Origin: Curtobacterium sp. VKM Ac-1376
GTDB lineage: Bacteria; Actinomycetota; Actinomycetes; Actinomycetales; Microbacteriaceae
Assembly (NCBI RefSeq): GCF_015351025.1
Contig: NZ_JADKRV010000001.1
Span: 186,001 to 250,000, forward strand
DNA length: 64,000 bases
Direction of reading: 5' to 3'
Part shown: in pieces, positions 9,022 through 17,049 of the stretch
Layout of the letters: each line of letters starts with the position of its first letter
Position numbering within the stretch: the stretch's first letter is position 1
The notes under the pieces: generated by a model
Databases searched by the model: none
What the model saw: only the letters and a program-made list of their open reading frames with translations
What the model was told of the DNA's origin: nothing
Translations under genes and position numbers: made by a program

Positions 9022-10743
9022 GTGACCGAATCCGCTCCCGTCGACCCCACATCGACCGAAGGCTGGAAGAAGCTGGACGGCATCGCCGCCGGCTTCACCC
9101 CGGACCTGCGAGGGTGGTTCGACAGCGACCCCGGTCGTGCCGAGCAGTACACCTTCCAGGCGGCCGACCTGACCGTCGACCTGTCCAAGGGCCTGGTGAC
9201 CGACGAGATCCTCGCCGCGCTCCTGCAGGTCGCGAAGGACACCGGCGTCGCCGAGCGCTTCCAGGCGATGCTCGCCGGTGAGCACATCAACGTCACCGAG
9301 GACCGCGCCGTGCTGCACACCGCGCTGCGCCGCCCGAAGGCCACCGAGGGCCTCGTGCCGGCGGCCCCGCTGACCGTCGACGGCCAGGACGTCGACGCCG
9401 ACGTGCACGCCACGCTCGACAAGGTCTACGGCTTCGCGGAGCAGGTCCGCAGCGGCGCTTGGACCGGCGTCACCGGCAAGCGCATCGAGACCGTCGTCAA
9501 CATCGGCATCGGTGGCTCGGACCTCGGTCCGGTCATGGTGTACGAGGCGCTCAAGCCGTACGTCCAGCCCGGCCTCGAGGCCCGCTTCGTGTCGAACATC
9601 GACCCGGCGGACATCTACGAGAAGACCGCCGACCTCGACCCCGAGACCACCCTGTTCATCGTCGCGTCGAAGACCTTCGGCACGCTCGAGACCCTGACGA
9701 ACGCGCGTCTCGCCCGCCAGTGGCTGTGGGAGAAGCTCGGGCTCACCGGCTCGTCCGACGACGAGAAGAAGAACGCCGTCGCGAAGCACTTCGTCGCCGT
9801 CTCCACCGCGCTCGACAAGGTCGAGGCGTTCGGCATCGACCCCGAGAACGCCTTCGGCTTCTGGGACTGGGTGGGTGGTCGCTACTCGGTCGACTCCGCC
9901 ATCGGCACGAGCGTCGTCATCGCGATCGGCAAGGAGAACTGGGAGCAGTTCCTCGCCGGCTTCCACGCCATCGACGAGCACGTCCGCACCACGCCGCTCG
10001 AGCAGAACGTGCCCGTCCTGATGGGTCTGCTCAACGTCTGGTACACGAACTTCCTCGGTGCGCAGAGCCACGCGGTCCTGCCGTACACGCAGTACCTGCA
10101 CCGCTTCGCCGCGTACCTGCAGCAGCTCACCATGGAGTCGAACGGCAAGCGCGTCCGCTGGGACGGCTCGCCCGTCACCACCGAGACCGGTGAGGTCTTC
10201 TGGGGCGAGCCCGGCACGAACGGTCAGCACGCGTTCTACCAGCTCATCCACCAGGGCACCCGTCTGATCCCGGCCGACTTCATCACGGTCGCGAACCCGG
10301 CCCGCCCGCTGAAGGACGAGACCGGCGACGGCAAGGGCGTCGCACCCGGCACCGACGTGCACACGCTGTTCCTGGCGAACTTCTTCGCCCAGACGAAGGC
10401 ACTCGCGTTCGGCAAGAGCGCCGACGAGGTCCGGGCCGAGGGCACCACCGACGAGGGGATCGTCGCGGCGCGCACGTTCCCGGGCAACAAGCCGACCACG
10501 TCGATCATCGCGCCCGAGCTGAGCCCGAGCGTCCTCGGCCAGCTCATCGCCCTGTACGAGCACATCGTGTTCACCGAGGGCACGATCTGGGGCATCGACT
10601 CGTTCGACCAGTGGGGCGTGGAGCTCGGCAAGCAGCTGGCGCTGCAGGTCACGCCGGCCGTCGAGGGCGACCAGGCGGCGCTCGACGCGCAGGACCCGTC
10701 GACCAAGGCGCTCATCGCGAAGTACCTGGAGCTGCGCAAGTAA
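9022..10743 (+). CDS. pgi: Glucose-6-phosphate isomerase
   Basis: GTG 9022 follows an AGGAGG site by 6 nt, so the longer upstream frame is not used. The 573-residue protein carries the phosphosugar motifs [25 protein letters not shown] and [13 protein letters not shown], and the C-terminal [10 protein letters not shown]. It interconverts glucose 6-phosphate and fructose 6-phosphate in glycolysis. A TACGCT sequence at 8945-8950 may be the -10 element. The gene is monocistronic and is followed by a strong hairpin terminator. Confidence 0.96.
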   Translation: MTESAPVDPTSTEGWKKLDGIAAGFTPDLRGWFDSDPGRAEQYTFQAADLTVDLSKGLVTDEILAALLQVAKDTGVAERFQAMLAGEHINVTEDRAVLHTALRRPKATEGLVPAAPLTVDGQDVDADVHATLDKVYGFAEQVRSGAWTGVTGKRIETVVNIGIGGSDLGPVMVYEALKPYVQPGLEARFVSNIDPADIYEKTADLDPETTLFIVASKTFGTLETLTNARLARQWLWEKLGLTGSSDDEKKNAVAKHFVAVSTALDKVEAFGIDPENAFGFWDWVGGRYSVDSAIGTSVVIAIGKENWEQFLAGFHAIDEHVRTTPLEQNVPVLMGLLNVWYTNFLGAQSHAVLPYTQYLHRFAAYLQQLTMESNGKRVRWDGSPVTTETGEVFWGEPGTNGQHAFYQLIHQGTRLIPADFITVANPARPLKDETGDGKGVAPGTDVHTLFLANFFAQTKALAFGKSADEVRAEGTTDEGIVAARTFPGNKPTTSIIAPELSPSVLGQLIALYEHIVFTEGTIWGIDSFDQWGVELGKQLALQVTPAVEGDQAALDAQDPSTKALIAKYLELRK

Positions 10744-10756
10744 CTGTTCCACCGAA

Positions 10757-10795
10757 GCGACAGATCCCCGCGTACGTTCAGCGGGGATCTGTCGC
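10757..10795. terminator. Bidirectional hairpin terminator, first copy of a repeated stem
   Basis: A perfect 15-bp stem, GCGACAGATCCCCGC at 10757-10771 with its complement at 10781-10795, encloses a 9-nt loop. It lies between the convergent pgi and lipoprotein genes. The same stem recurs at 24088-24126 after mvaS. Confidence 0.85.
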
Positions 10796-10806
10796 TCTCG
10801 TGGTCG

Positions 10807-11709
10807 TCAGCGGCCGAGCGGGTCGAGGTTGAGGGTCGTGCCCTCGTACAGGTGCTGGTCCTCACCGAAGACCTGCACGCCCTCGTTCAACCACACGAGG
10901 GCCCGGACGCTGATGCCGAACCGCGCGGCGACGTCGCCGACGAGGTCGTCCGGCGCGACGGTGTACGACTTCGGCGCCCCGGCAGCGGTCGTCGCCGTGA
11001 CCGGACCGTTCGCGTTCGCCCGGGCGCCGCCGTCCGCCGGGTGCACGTTCGTCTGCCGAGCAGGGACCGACCAGCGCACGGTCGACACCGCGAGGACCTT
11101 GTCGGCCGCGATCTCGACGGGGACGTCCTGGCCCGGCGCCGCGGCGGAGTAGGTCACGAGGGTCGTGAGGTGCGACGGGTCGACCCCGGAACCGCTCAGG
11201 GGCACGTCCACAGCGATCGCCGTGCTGGTCGGACCGCCGAGGTTCCGGTCGCCGACGCCGGGGTACGTCAGGCCGTCACCGACCGCGCGGGGCAGGTCGA
11301 ACAACCCGACGCCGATCGGCACCGGCAGTGTCGAGGTGACGCCGGAGTACTGCGCGGTGAACGTGTCGTCGCCGTTCGCGATCATCCGGAAGTGGAAGTG
11401 GATGCTGCCCTTCGGCGAGGACACATCGCCCTGTGCCAGGACGGTGCCGGCCGGGATCGGTGTCAGCGTCGGCGCGGGTGCGGCGGCCTCGGTCGGTGCG
11501 GGCGTCGGCGTGCGGGGGTTCGCCGACGCTTCGAGCAGGTCCGATGCGGACTCACGGTCGGGGGTCGGGGACGGGGTGTCGCTCGCCGTCGGTGCCGCCG
11601 TTCGCAGGGTGGAGGGAGCGGGCGGCGCGTCCGGGCCGCGCAGCAGCGAGCAACCCGACAGCAGCACCGTGGCCGCCACCACGACAGCGATCGCACACGT
11701 CCGGTTCAT
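10807..11709 (-). CDS. LysM-domain lipoprotein
   Basis: The protein has 300 residues. It begins with a lipoprotein signal peptide ending in the lipobox LSGC at residues 17-20, so Cys20 should be lipidated. A long Pro/Ala/Thr-rich disordered stretch (about 25-90) is followed by a beta-rich middle region and a C-terminal LysM domain, KSYTVAPDDLVGDVAARFGI onward, that should bind peptidoglycan. It probably tethers the membrane surface to the wall; the function of the middle region is unknown. Confidence 0.75.
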   Translation of the reverse strand: MNRTCAIAVVVAATVLLSGCSLLRGPDAPPAPSTLRTAAPTASDTPSPTPDRESASDLLEASANPRTPTPAPTEAAAPAPTLTPIPAGTVLAQGDVSSPKGSIHFHFRMIANGDDTFTAQYSGVTSTLPVPIGVGLFDLPRAVGDGLTYPGVGDRNLGGPTSTAIAVDVPLSGSGVDPSHLTTLVTYSAAAPGQDVPVEIAADKVLAVSTVRWSVPARQTNVHPADGGARANANGPVTATTAAGAPKSYTVAPDDLVGDVAARFGISVRALVWLNEGVQVFGEDQHLYEGTTLNLDPLGR

Positions 11710-11804
11710 GATTCCCCCTCAGCTCGATGCTAACCCGACGGCGGTCGTTCCACGCGCGGCGGTCACGGGCTGTGTCCCGCGATGGACGGCCCCGTCGCAT
11801 CCGC

Positions 11805-11859
11805 GGCAGGGCGGTGTCGGTCCGAGCGGCCGTGGCAGGGCGGTGTCGGTCGGAGCGGC
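11805..11859. repeat. Two-copy tandem repeat, period 29
   Basis: A 26-base unit beginning GGCAGGGCGGTGTCGGTC occurs at 11805-11830 and 11834-11859 with one mismatch. It lies just before the promoter of the next plus-strand gene, so it could be a duplicated regulator site or a simple slippage product. Confidence 0.7.
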
Positions 11860-11872
11860 TACGGTCGAGGGC

Positions 11873-12409
11873 ATGGAGCGTTCGGAGATCCTCGCCGCGG
11901 CTGCCGCCGCGCACGCCGCCCGCATCGCCGAAGAAGGGGGTGACGACGCCGCAGCCCGTGAACGGGCCGACAGCGTCCGGCGTCGAGCCGACGGCCTCAC
12001 GGACCGGTACGACACGGTCGAGGGTACGAGCGGCGAGTCCGGCGCGCGCGACGCTGCACGCCGGCGTGCGGCTGAGGCCGACCGTGCGGCGTCCCGGACC
12101 GAGGGCGTGCTGTCCGACTGGCACAGGATGGGGACCCGCCGGGGCATCACCCCTGACTCGCAGGTCCGCACGGCGTGGACCGTCGCCGGGGTCCCCGAGC
12201 GCGGTGACGCCCGCGCGCTCGCCAACGTGCTGCTCTCGACCGCGGGCCACGCAGGCCGGGTCGCCGATGCCGCACGCCGCAACCCGGCACTGTCCGGGGC
12301 CGCCAGTGCTGCCGCCCGACGGACCGTCCGCCGCTACACGGATCACGGTGCCGACATGCCGTCCCTCGGTGACGTCCTCGGTGACGGGCCGGGGACCGAC
12401 CAGGACTGA
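11873..12409 (+). CDS. Hypothetical protein, Ala/Arg-rich helical
   Basis: I do not recognise this 178-residue protein. It has no signal peptide or membrane helix. The first half is a charged Ala/Arg/Glu/Asp helix likely to form a coiled coil, and the second half (VRTAWTVAGVPERGDARALA) looks like a compact helical region. A TACGGT -10-like element ends 7 nt before the ATG and there is no clear ribosome site, suggesting a leaderless message. Confidence 0.6.
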   Translation: MERSEILAAAAAAHAARIAEEGGDDAAARERADSVRRRADGLTDRYDTVEGTSGESGARDAARRRAAEADRAASRTEGVLSDWHRMGTRRGITPDSQVRTAWTVAGVPERGDARALANVLLSTAGHAGRVADAARRNPALSGAASAAARRTVRRYTDHGADMPSLGDVLGDGPGTDQD

Positions 12410-12539
12410 CGACCGCGCTCCGCGCCAGGTCGACGGTCCGTCATCCCGGCGGGGGACACGATGGCGCGGTGCGCGCACCGGACCGCTCCTGCCCTGATCA
12501 GGCGAAATGTGGATCGGTCCAACGGGCATGGCGACAGAA

Positions 12540-12574
12540 TGTCCAATTGACAGGACATGAAATCGGGTTACGAT
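12540..12574 (+). promoter_or_regulatory. Sigma70-type promoter with overlapping inverted repeat, sugar porter gene
   Basis: TTGACA at 12547-12552 and TACGAT at 12569-12574 are separated by 16 nt, close to consensus for a vegetative promoter. An inverted repeat TGTC-N5-GACA (12540-12552) covers the -35 box and could be an operator. This is a conspicuously AT-richer spot in the window. Confidence 0.6.
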
Positions 12575-12618
12575 CGGTGCACGCGAAGAAGCGCCATCAC
12601 GGACGAAGGAGTCACCGA

Positions 12619-14076
12619 ATGGTCGACATCAAACCGACTGCCCCGAGCGTCGCACTGCCCCCGCTGGGAACCGGGCCACACCGCCGACGTCTCGGCGTCC
12701 TGGCCCTCGTCGCCACGTTCGGCGGGTTGCTCTTCGGGTACGACACCGGTGTCATCAACGGTGCCCTGAACCCGATGAAGGCCGAACTCGGCCTCACCAA
12801 CTTCACCGAGGGTGTCGTCACCAGCTCTCTGCTGTTCGGCGCCGCGATCGGTGCCATGCTCGGCGGCCGCATCGCCGACGGCTGGGGTCGCCGCAAGACG
12901 ATCATCCTGCTCGCCGTCACGTTCTTCGTCGGCACGCTGATCTGCGTGTTCGCGCCGACGTTCGAGGTCATCGTCATCGGTCGAGTGCTCCTCGGCCTCG
13001 CGGTGGGTGGCGCATCGACGGTGGTGCCGGTGTTCCTCGCCGAACTCGCGCCGTACGAGATCCGCGGGTCCCTGTCCGGGCGCAACGAGCTCATGATCGT
13101 GATCGGCCAGCTCGCCGCGTTCGTGGTCAACGCGGTCATCGGCAACCTGTGGGGTGAGGGCAACGGCGTCTGGCGCATCATGCTGGCCGTCTGCGCGCTC
13201 CCCGCCATCGCACTCTTCGTCGGCATGCTCCGGGTGCCGGAGTCGCCGCGTTGGCTCGCGTCGAAGGACCGCTACGACGAGGCCCTCTCCGTCCTCCAGC
13301 AGGTGCGGACCACCGATCGGGCCCGCGCCGAGCTCGACGACATCAAGCGGAGCAACGACCTCGAGGCGAAGGTCGAGCGCGTCAGCGGCTGGCACACGCT
13401 GCGCGGGAACAAGTGGCTCATCCGCATCGTGCTCATCGGTGCCGGGCTCGGGGTCGCCCAGCAGCTCACCGGCATCAACTCGATCATGTACTACGGCCAG
13501 ACCGTGCTCATCGAGTCCGGGTTCCAGGCATCGGCAGCCCTCATCGCGAACATCGCGCCCGGTGTGATCGCCGTGGTCGGTGGCGTCATCGCGCTGTACA
13601 ACATGGAGAAGATCAACCGCCGGACGACGCTGATCCTCGGGTTCACGCTGACGACGATCTGCCACTTCCTCATCGGCATCGCCTCGGTCGCACTGCCCGA
13701 GGGCAACCCCGCCCGCCCGTGGGTGATCCTGTTCCTGGTCGTCGCGTTCGTCGGCTCGATGCAGACCTTCCTCAACATCGCGGTCTGGGTCGTGCTGTCG
13801 GAGATCTTCCCGACCCAGATCCGTGCGCTCGGCATGGGCATCTCGGTGTTCTGCCTCTGGATCGCGAACGCGTTCCTCGGGCTGTACTTCCCGACGATCG
13901 TCGCCGCGACCGGCATCACGGGCACGTTCTTCGGCTTCGGGATCGTCGGGCTGCTGGCACTGTTCTTCATCTGGAAGTTCGTGCCGGAGAGCCGAGGCCG
14001 CACCCTGGAAGAGGTGGAAGAGGGCGTCACCACCGGCAACATCTTCACCGTCCCCGTGAAGGAGTCGCGCCGGTAG
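12619..14076 (+). CDS. Sugar porter family MFS transporter
   Basis: ATG 12619 follows GAAGGAG by 7 nt. The 485-residue protein has the 12-helix MFS layout and the sugar-porter signatures GGRIADGWGRRK after helix 2, PESPRWL after helix 6, QQLTGINSIMYYG in helix 7 and PESRGRTLEEVEE after helix 12. It should be a proton-coupled sugar importer (hexose, pentose or polyol; the substrate cannot be read from sequence). It is transcribed alone from the promoter at 12547-12574 and ends at a strong hairpin. Confidence 0.9.
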   Translation: MVDIKPTAPSVALPPLGTGPHRRRLGVLALVATFGGLLFGYDTGVINGALNPMKAELGLTNFTEGVVTSSLLFGAAIGAMLGGRIADGWGRRKTIILLAVTFFVGTLICVFAPTFEVIVIGRVLLGLAVGGASTVVPVFLAELAPYEIRGSLSGRNELMIVIGQLAAFVVNAVIGNLWGEGNGVWRIMLAVCALPAIALFVGMLRVPESPRWLASKDRYDEALSVLQQVRTTDRARAELDDIKRSNDLEAKVERVSGWHTLRGNKWLIRIVLIGAGLGVAQQLTGINSIMYYGQTVLIESGFQASAALIANIAPGVIAVVGGVIALYNMEKINRRTTLILGFTLTTICHFLIGIASVALPEGNPARPWVILFLVVAFVGSMQTFLNIAVWVVLSEIFPTQIRALGMGISVFCLWIANAFLGLYFPTIVAATGITGTFFGFGIVGLLALFFIWKFVPESRGRTLEEVEEGVTTGNIFTVPVKESRR

Positions 14077-14100
14077 GTCGCTCCGCGCTTCATCGAGTGA

Positions 14101-14143
14101 GCAGAAGACGTCGGGTCGCCGCAGGGCACCCGACGTCTTCTGC
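14101..14143 (+). terminator. Hairpin terminator after the sugar porter gene
   Basis: A perfect 16-bp stem (GCAGAAGACGTCGGGT and its complement) surrounds an 11-nt loop 24 nt after the stop. No T-run follows, as is common for actinobacterial terminators. Confidence 0.75.
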
Positions 14144-14199
14144 GCACTGGGTGCATCCACCTTGGGGCGCATGGACCACATGGTTCCTACACTCGAGCC

Positions 14200-14940
14200 G
14201 TGCATCCCCTCATCCTCGCGACCGGGGCCGGCCTGGCATCCGGTCTGGCCCTCGTCGTCGGCGCGGCGGTCGCCTGGTTCGTCCGGGTGCCGCGCACGGT
14301 CGTCGCGACGATCACCGCCTTCGGCGCCGGCGTGCTCATCTCGGCGCTCTCCTTCGACCTGGTCGAGGAGGCGACCCGGTCCGGCACCTTCTGGACGGCG
14401 ATGGCCGGGTTCCTCGGCGGCGCGGTCGTCTACGTCGGACTCGATGTCCTGCTGGAACAGCGCGGTGCGCGGAAGAAGCGCAGCGGAGCCGGTTCACCGG
14501 GGTCCGGCACGGGCCTCGGCATCGCCCTCGGTGCGCTCCTCGACGGGATCCCGGAGACAGCGGTCCAGGGCGTGGGACTCGCCGCCGGTGGCTCGCTGTC
14601 GATCGCGGTCGTCGCCGCGGTCATCATCTCGAACCTGCCGGAGGGACTGTCCAGCACGTCGGACATGAAGGCGAACGGACGGAGTGCGCGGTACGTCTTC
14701 GGCGTCTGGGGCGGGATCGCGCTCGCGTGCGCCCTGTCGGCGCTCGGTGGGTACGCCGTCCTCGGGCAGGCGCCAGCGGGGGTGCAGAGCGCCGTGACCG
14801 CCGTCGCCGCTGGTGCCATCCTCGCGATGCTCGCCGACACCATGCTGCCGGAGGCGTTCCGGAAGACCGGCCCCTGGACCGGCCTGATCGCGGTCCTCGG
14901 GTTCTTCACGGCATTCGGGATCCACACCATCGGGGGCTGA
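14200..14940 (+). CDS. ZIP family metal transporter
   Basis: The protein has 246 residues and about seven or eight hydrophobic helices. Two metal-path motifs are clear, LGALLDGIPETAV (helix 4 region) and ISNLPEGLSST (helix 5 region), as in GufA/ZupT-type ZIP proteins. A charged, Gly-rich cytoplasmic loop (about 88-103) separates the two halves. It should import Zn(II) or another divalent metal. TACACT at 14188-14193 lies 6 nt before the GTG start, so the message is probably leaderless. Confidence 0.85.
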   Translation: MHPLILATGAGLASGLALVVGAAVAWFVRVPRTVVATITAFGAGVLISALSFDLVEEATRSGTFWTAMAGFLGGAVVYVGLDVLLEQRGARKKRSGAGSPGSGTGLGIALGALLDGIPETAVQGVGLAAGGSLSIAVVAAVIISNLPEGLSSTSDMKANGRSARYVFGVWGGIALACALSALGGYAVLGQAPAGVQSAVTAVAAGAILAMLADTMLPEAFRKTGPWTGLIAVLGFFTAFGIHTIGG

Positions 14941-14946
14941 CGGCGG

Positions 14947-14974
14947 TGCAGGACGGACGGGAGGCCCGTGGCGG
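14947..14974. repeat. Half-copy of the GGGAGGCC palindrome family
   Basis: These 28 bases are identical to 24171-24198, the left arm of a 20-bp palindrome after mvaS. Here the right arm is missing or degraded, so the element cannot form the full hairpin. It sits between the convergent ZIP and MDR genes. Confidence 0.75.
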
Positions 14975-15011
14975 ATACCCCACCGGCCACCCCGCCGTCC
15001 TGCTGGTCGCG

Positions 15012-16010
15012 CTACGGGCGCAGGAGCACCTTGCCGACGCGGCCGGCCGTGTCGCTCGCACGCACGGCGTCGCGGACCTGCTCGAAGGCGAAGGTCTCCG
15101 CGACGGGGAGCGTCAGCGAGCCGTCGAGCACGCGGGTGATGAGCTCACCGAAGAGCTGCCCCTTCGTCTCGGCCGGCATGGTCTTGCTGACGACCGAACC
15201 CCAGAAGCCGGTGACGGTGAGCTGGCCGAAGATGACCTTGCCCGAGGGGATCTCGAGCGTCGGCGACGCCATCGCGCCGAAGACGACGAGCGTGGCGTTC
15301 TCGCCCAGGACGGACGCGATGTCGCCGGCGGCCTTGCCACCGACGGACTCGACGCCGGCGGTGATCGGTGCACCACCGGTGATCGCGGCGACCTGGTCCT
15401 CCCAGTCGTCCGCGTCGGTGGCGACGATGCGCTCGATGCCCTGCTCGCGGAGCTCGTCGACACCGGCGGCCCGACGCACCAGGCCGATGACGTTGATCCC
15501 ACGGGCCGCGCCGAGCTGGGCGACCATGCGGCCGACCGCGCCGTTCGCGGCGTTCTGGATGAGCCAGTCGCCCTCGTGCAGGTCGAGCGAGTGCAGCAGG
15601 CTCATCGCGCTGAACGGCATCGACACGAGCTGGGCGGCGGCCTCGTCGGTCATCGCATCCGGCACGGGGACGAGCCCGGCTGCGTTGGCGGTGGAGTACT
15701 CGGCCCAGACACCGAACGACCCGCCGGCGACGCGCTGGCCGACCTGCAGGTTCGTGACGCCCTCGCCGAGGGCCTCGACGACACCGAGTGCCTCGGTGCC
15801 CGAGGCTGCGGGCAACTCCGGCTTGACGCCGTAGGTGCCGCGGACGGTCCACAGGTCGTGGTTGTGGATGGGGGAGAGGACCGTGCGGACGAGGACCTCG
15901 CCGGCACCGGGCGTCGGGACGGGGCGTTCCTGCAACTCGAGGACGTCGGCGGGCTCGCCGAAGGTCTCGTGGACGACGGCGCGCATGGTGGTGGGGGTGG
16001 TGGTGCTCAT
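15012..16010 (-). CDS. MDR-family NAD(P)H-dependent oxidoreductase
   Basis: The protein has 332 residues with the quinone-oxidoreductase/MDR layout: a GroES-like N-terminal half (SPIHNHDLWTVRGTYG, GTEALGVVEALGEGV) and a Rossmann half with QNAANGAVGRMVAQLGAARG. No zinc-ligand set is obvious, which fits the quinone reductase/enoyl reductase branch. It begins 3 nt after the ohr stop, so it should be made with Ohr under organic peroxide stress and may reduce peroxide-derived enals or quinones. The substrate is an inference. Confidence 0.82.
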   Translation of the reverse strand: MSTTTPTTMRAVVHETFGEPADVLELQERPVPTPGAGEVLVRTVLSPIHNHDLWTVRGTYGVKPELPAASGTEALGVVEALGEGVTNLQVGQRVAGGSFGVWAEYSTANAAGLVPVPDAMTDEAAAQLVSMPFSAMSLLHSLDLHEGDWLIQNAANGAVGRMVAQLGAARGINVIGLVRRAAGVDELREQGIERIVATDADDWEDQVAAITGGAPITAGVESVGGKAAGDIASVLGENATLVVFGAMASPTLEIPSGKVIFGQLTVTGFWGSVVSKTMPAETKGQLFGELITRVLDGSLTLPVAETFAFEQVRDAVRASDTAGRVGKVLLRP

Positions 16011-16013
16011 GGG

Positions 16014-16436
16014 TCAGTCCTCCGAGACGACGATGGTGACGTCGATGTTGCCGCGGGTCGCGTTCGAGTACGGGCAGACCTGGTGGGCTGCGTCGGCGAG
16101 GGCCTGGGCCTGGTCGTGCTCCAGGCCGGGGATGACGACCTCGAGCATGACGGCGAGCTGGTAGCCACCGTTGCCGTTCGGGCCGATCTGCACACGACCG
16201 CCGACGGACGAGTCGGAGATCTTCACCTTCTGGCTGCGGGCGACGCCCTGCAGTGCGGAGTGGAAGCACGCCGCGTACCCGGCGGCGAACAGCTGCTCGG
16301 GATTGGCGCCGTTGCCGGAGCCACCCATCTCCTTCGGGATGGCGAGGTCGAACTCGACCGTGCCGTCGCTCGTGGCGACGTGGCCGTTGCGGCCTTCACC
16401 GGTGGCCAGGGCCTCGGCGGTGTAGAGGGCTTCCAT
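16014..16436 (-). CDS. ohr: Ohr organic hydroperoxide resistance protein
   Basis: ATG 16436 is preceded by GGAAGG. The 140-residue protein has both catalytic cysteines, Cys57 in AACFHSAL and Cys121 in VCPYSNATRGN, which define the Ohr subgroup of OsmC proteins. Ohr reduces organic hydroperoxides using lipoyl groups. The MarR-family regulator lies directly upstream on the same strand and an MDR oxidoreductase follows after 3 nt. Confidence 0.93.
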   Translation of the reverse strand: MEALYTAEALATGEGRNGHVATSDGTVEFDLAIPKEMGGSGNGANPEQLFAAGYAACFHSALQGVARSQKVKISDSSVGGRVQIGPNGNGGYQLAVMLEVVIPGLEHDQAQALADAAHQVCPYSNATRGNIDVTIVVSED

Positions 16437-16542
16437 GGGGTTCCTTCCTTGTGGGCGGATCGTGCAGGAGTGGGATGCGCTGTCGACGGCCGCTTTCGTG
16501 CTCACCGACGGTTCACGGGCGCGGGGCGGCGTGAGGCGTCGC

Positions 16543-17013
16543 TCAGCGCGGAACCTCGCGCTCGGGGCCAGCGGGAGCGGCGGGAGCGGCGGCGGCGTGC
16601 ATCGTCTCGGTCAGCCGGTGCAGCGTCGCGATGAGCTCGGCGGCGGCGCGCTCGTCCGACAGGCCCGTCCCGGCGGCGATGCGGGCGGGAATCCCGCTCA
16701 GCTCGGACCGCAGCTCGCGGCCCCGGTCTCCGACGGTCACGGTGACGACCCGCTCGTCGCTGCTGCGGCGCTCGCGGCGGACCAGGTCGGACTGCTCCAT
16801 GCGGCGGAGCAGCGGCGACAGGGTGCCGGAGTCGAGCTGCAGGTGCTCGCCGAGACTCGAGACGGTCTGGTCGCCCTCGACCCACAGGGTGACGAGCACC
16901 AGGTACTGCGGGTACGTCAGACCCCAGGGGTCGAGCATCGCGCGGTACGCCTGCGTGGTGGCGCGGGACGCCGCGTAGAGGGAGAAGCACACCATCTCAT
17001 CGGTCACGGGCAT
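16543..17013 (-). CDS. ohrR: OhrR, MarR-family peroxide-sensing repressor
   Basis: The protein has 156 residues with the MarR winged helix (QLDSGTLSPLLRRMEQSDLVRR). Cys9 in MVCFSLYAASR matches the conserved peroxide-sensing cysteine of OhrR (Cys15 in Bacillus subtilis). Oxidation should release it from DNA and induce ohr. The C-terminus is an Ala/Pro-rich tail. Palindromic sites lie just before its start. Confidence 0.9.
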   Translation of the reverse strand: MPVTDEMVCFSLYAASRATTQAYRAMLDPWGLTYPQYLVLVTLWVEGDQTVSSLGEHLQLDSGTLSPLLRRMEQSDLVRRERRSSDERVVTVTVGDRGRELRSELSGIPARIAAGTGLSDERAAAELIATLHRLTETMHAAAAPAAPAGPEREVPR

Positions 17014-17032
17014 GACTTCAGCCTGTCACGCA

Positions 17033-17048
17033 ACAAGGTTGTGCGCAA
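17033..17048. promoter_or_regulatory. Probable OhrR operator
   Basis: Two overlapping inverted repeats, ACAAGGTTGT (17033-17042) and TTGTGCGCAA (17039-17048), lie 20-35 nt before the ohrR start and end 2 nt before the stop codon of the upstream gene. Position and symmetry fit autoregulation by OhrR. Confidence 0.55.
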
Positions 17049-17049
17049 C

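Noticed and set aside
13251..16634. Very long plus-strand open frame (over 1100 codons)
   Set aside because: It is Arg/Gly-rich, crosses the sugar porter, ZIP, MDR and ohr genes in other frames and has no family-like segments; a GC-bias shadow.
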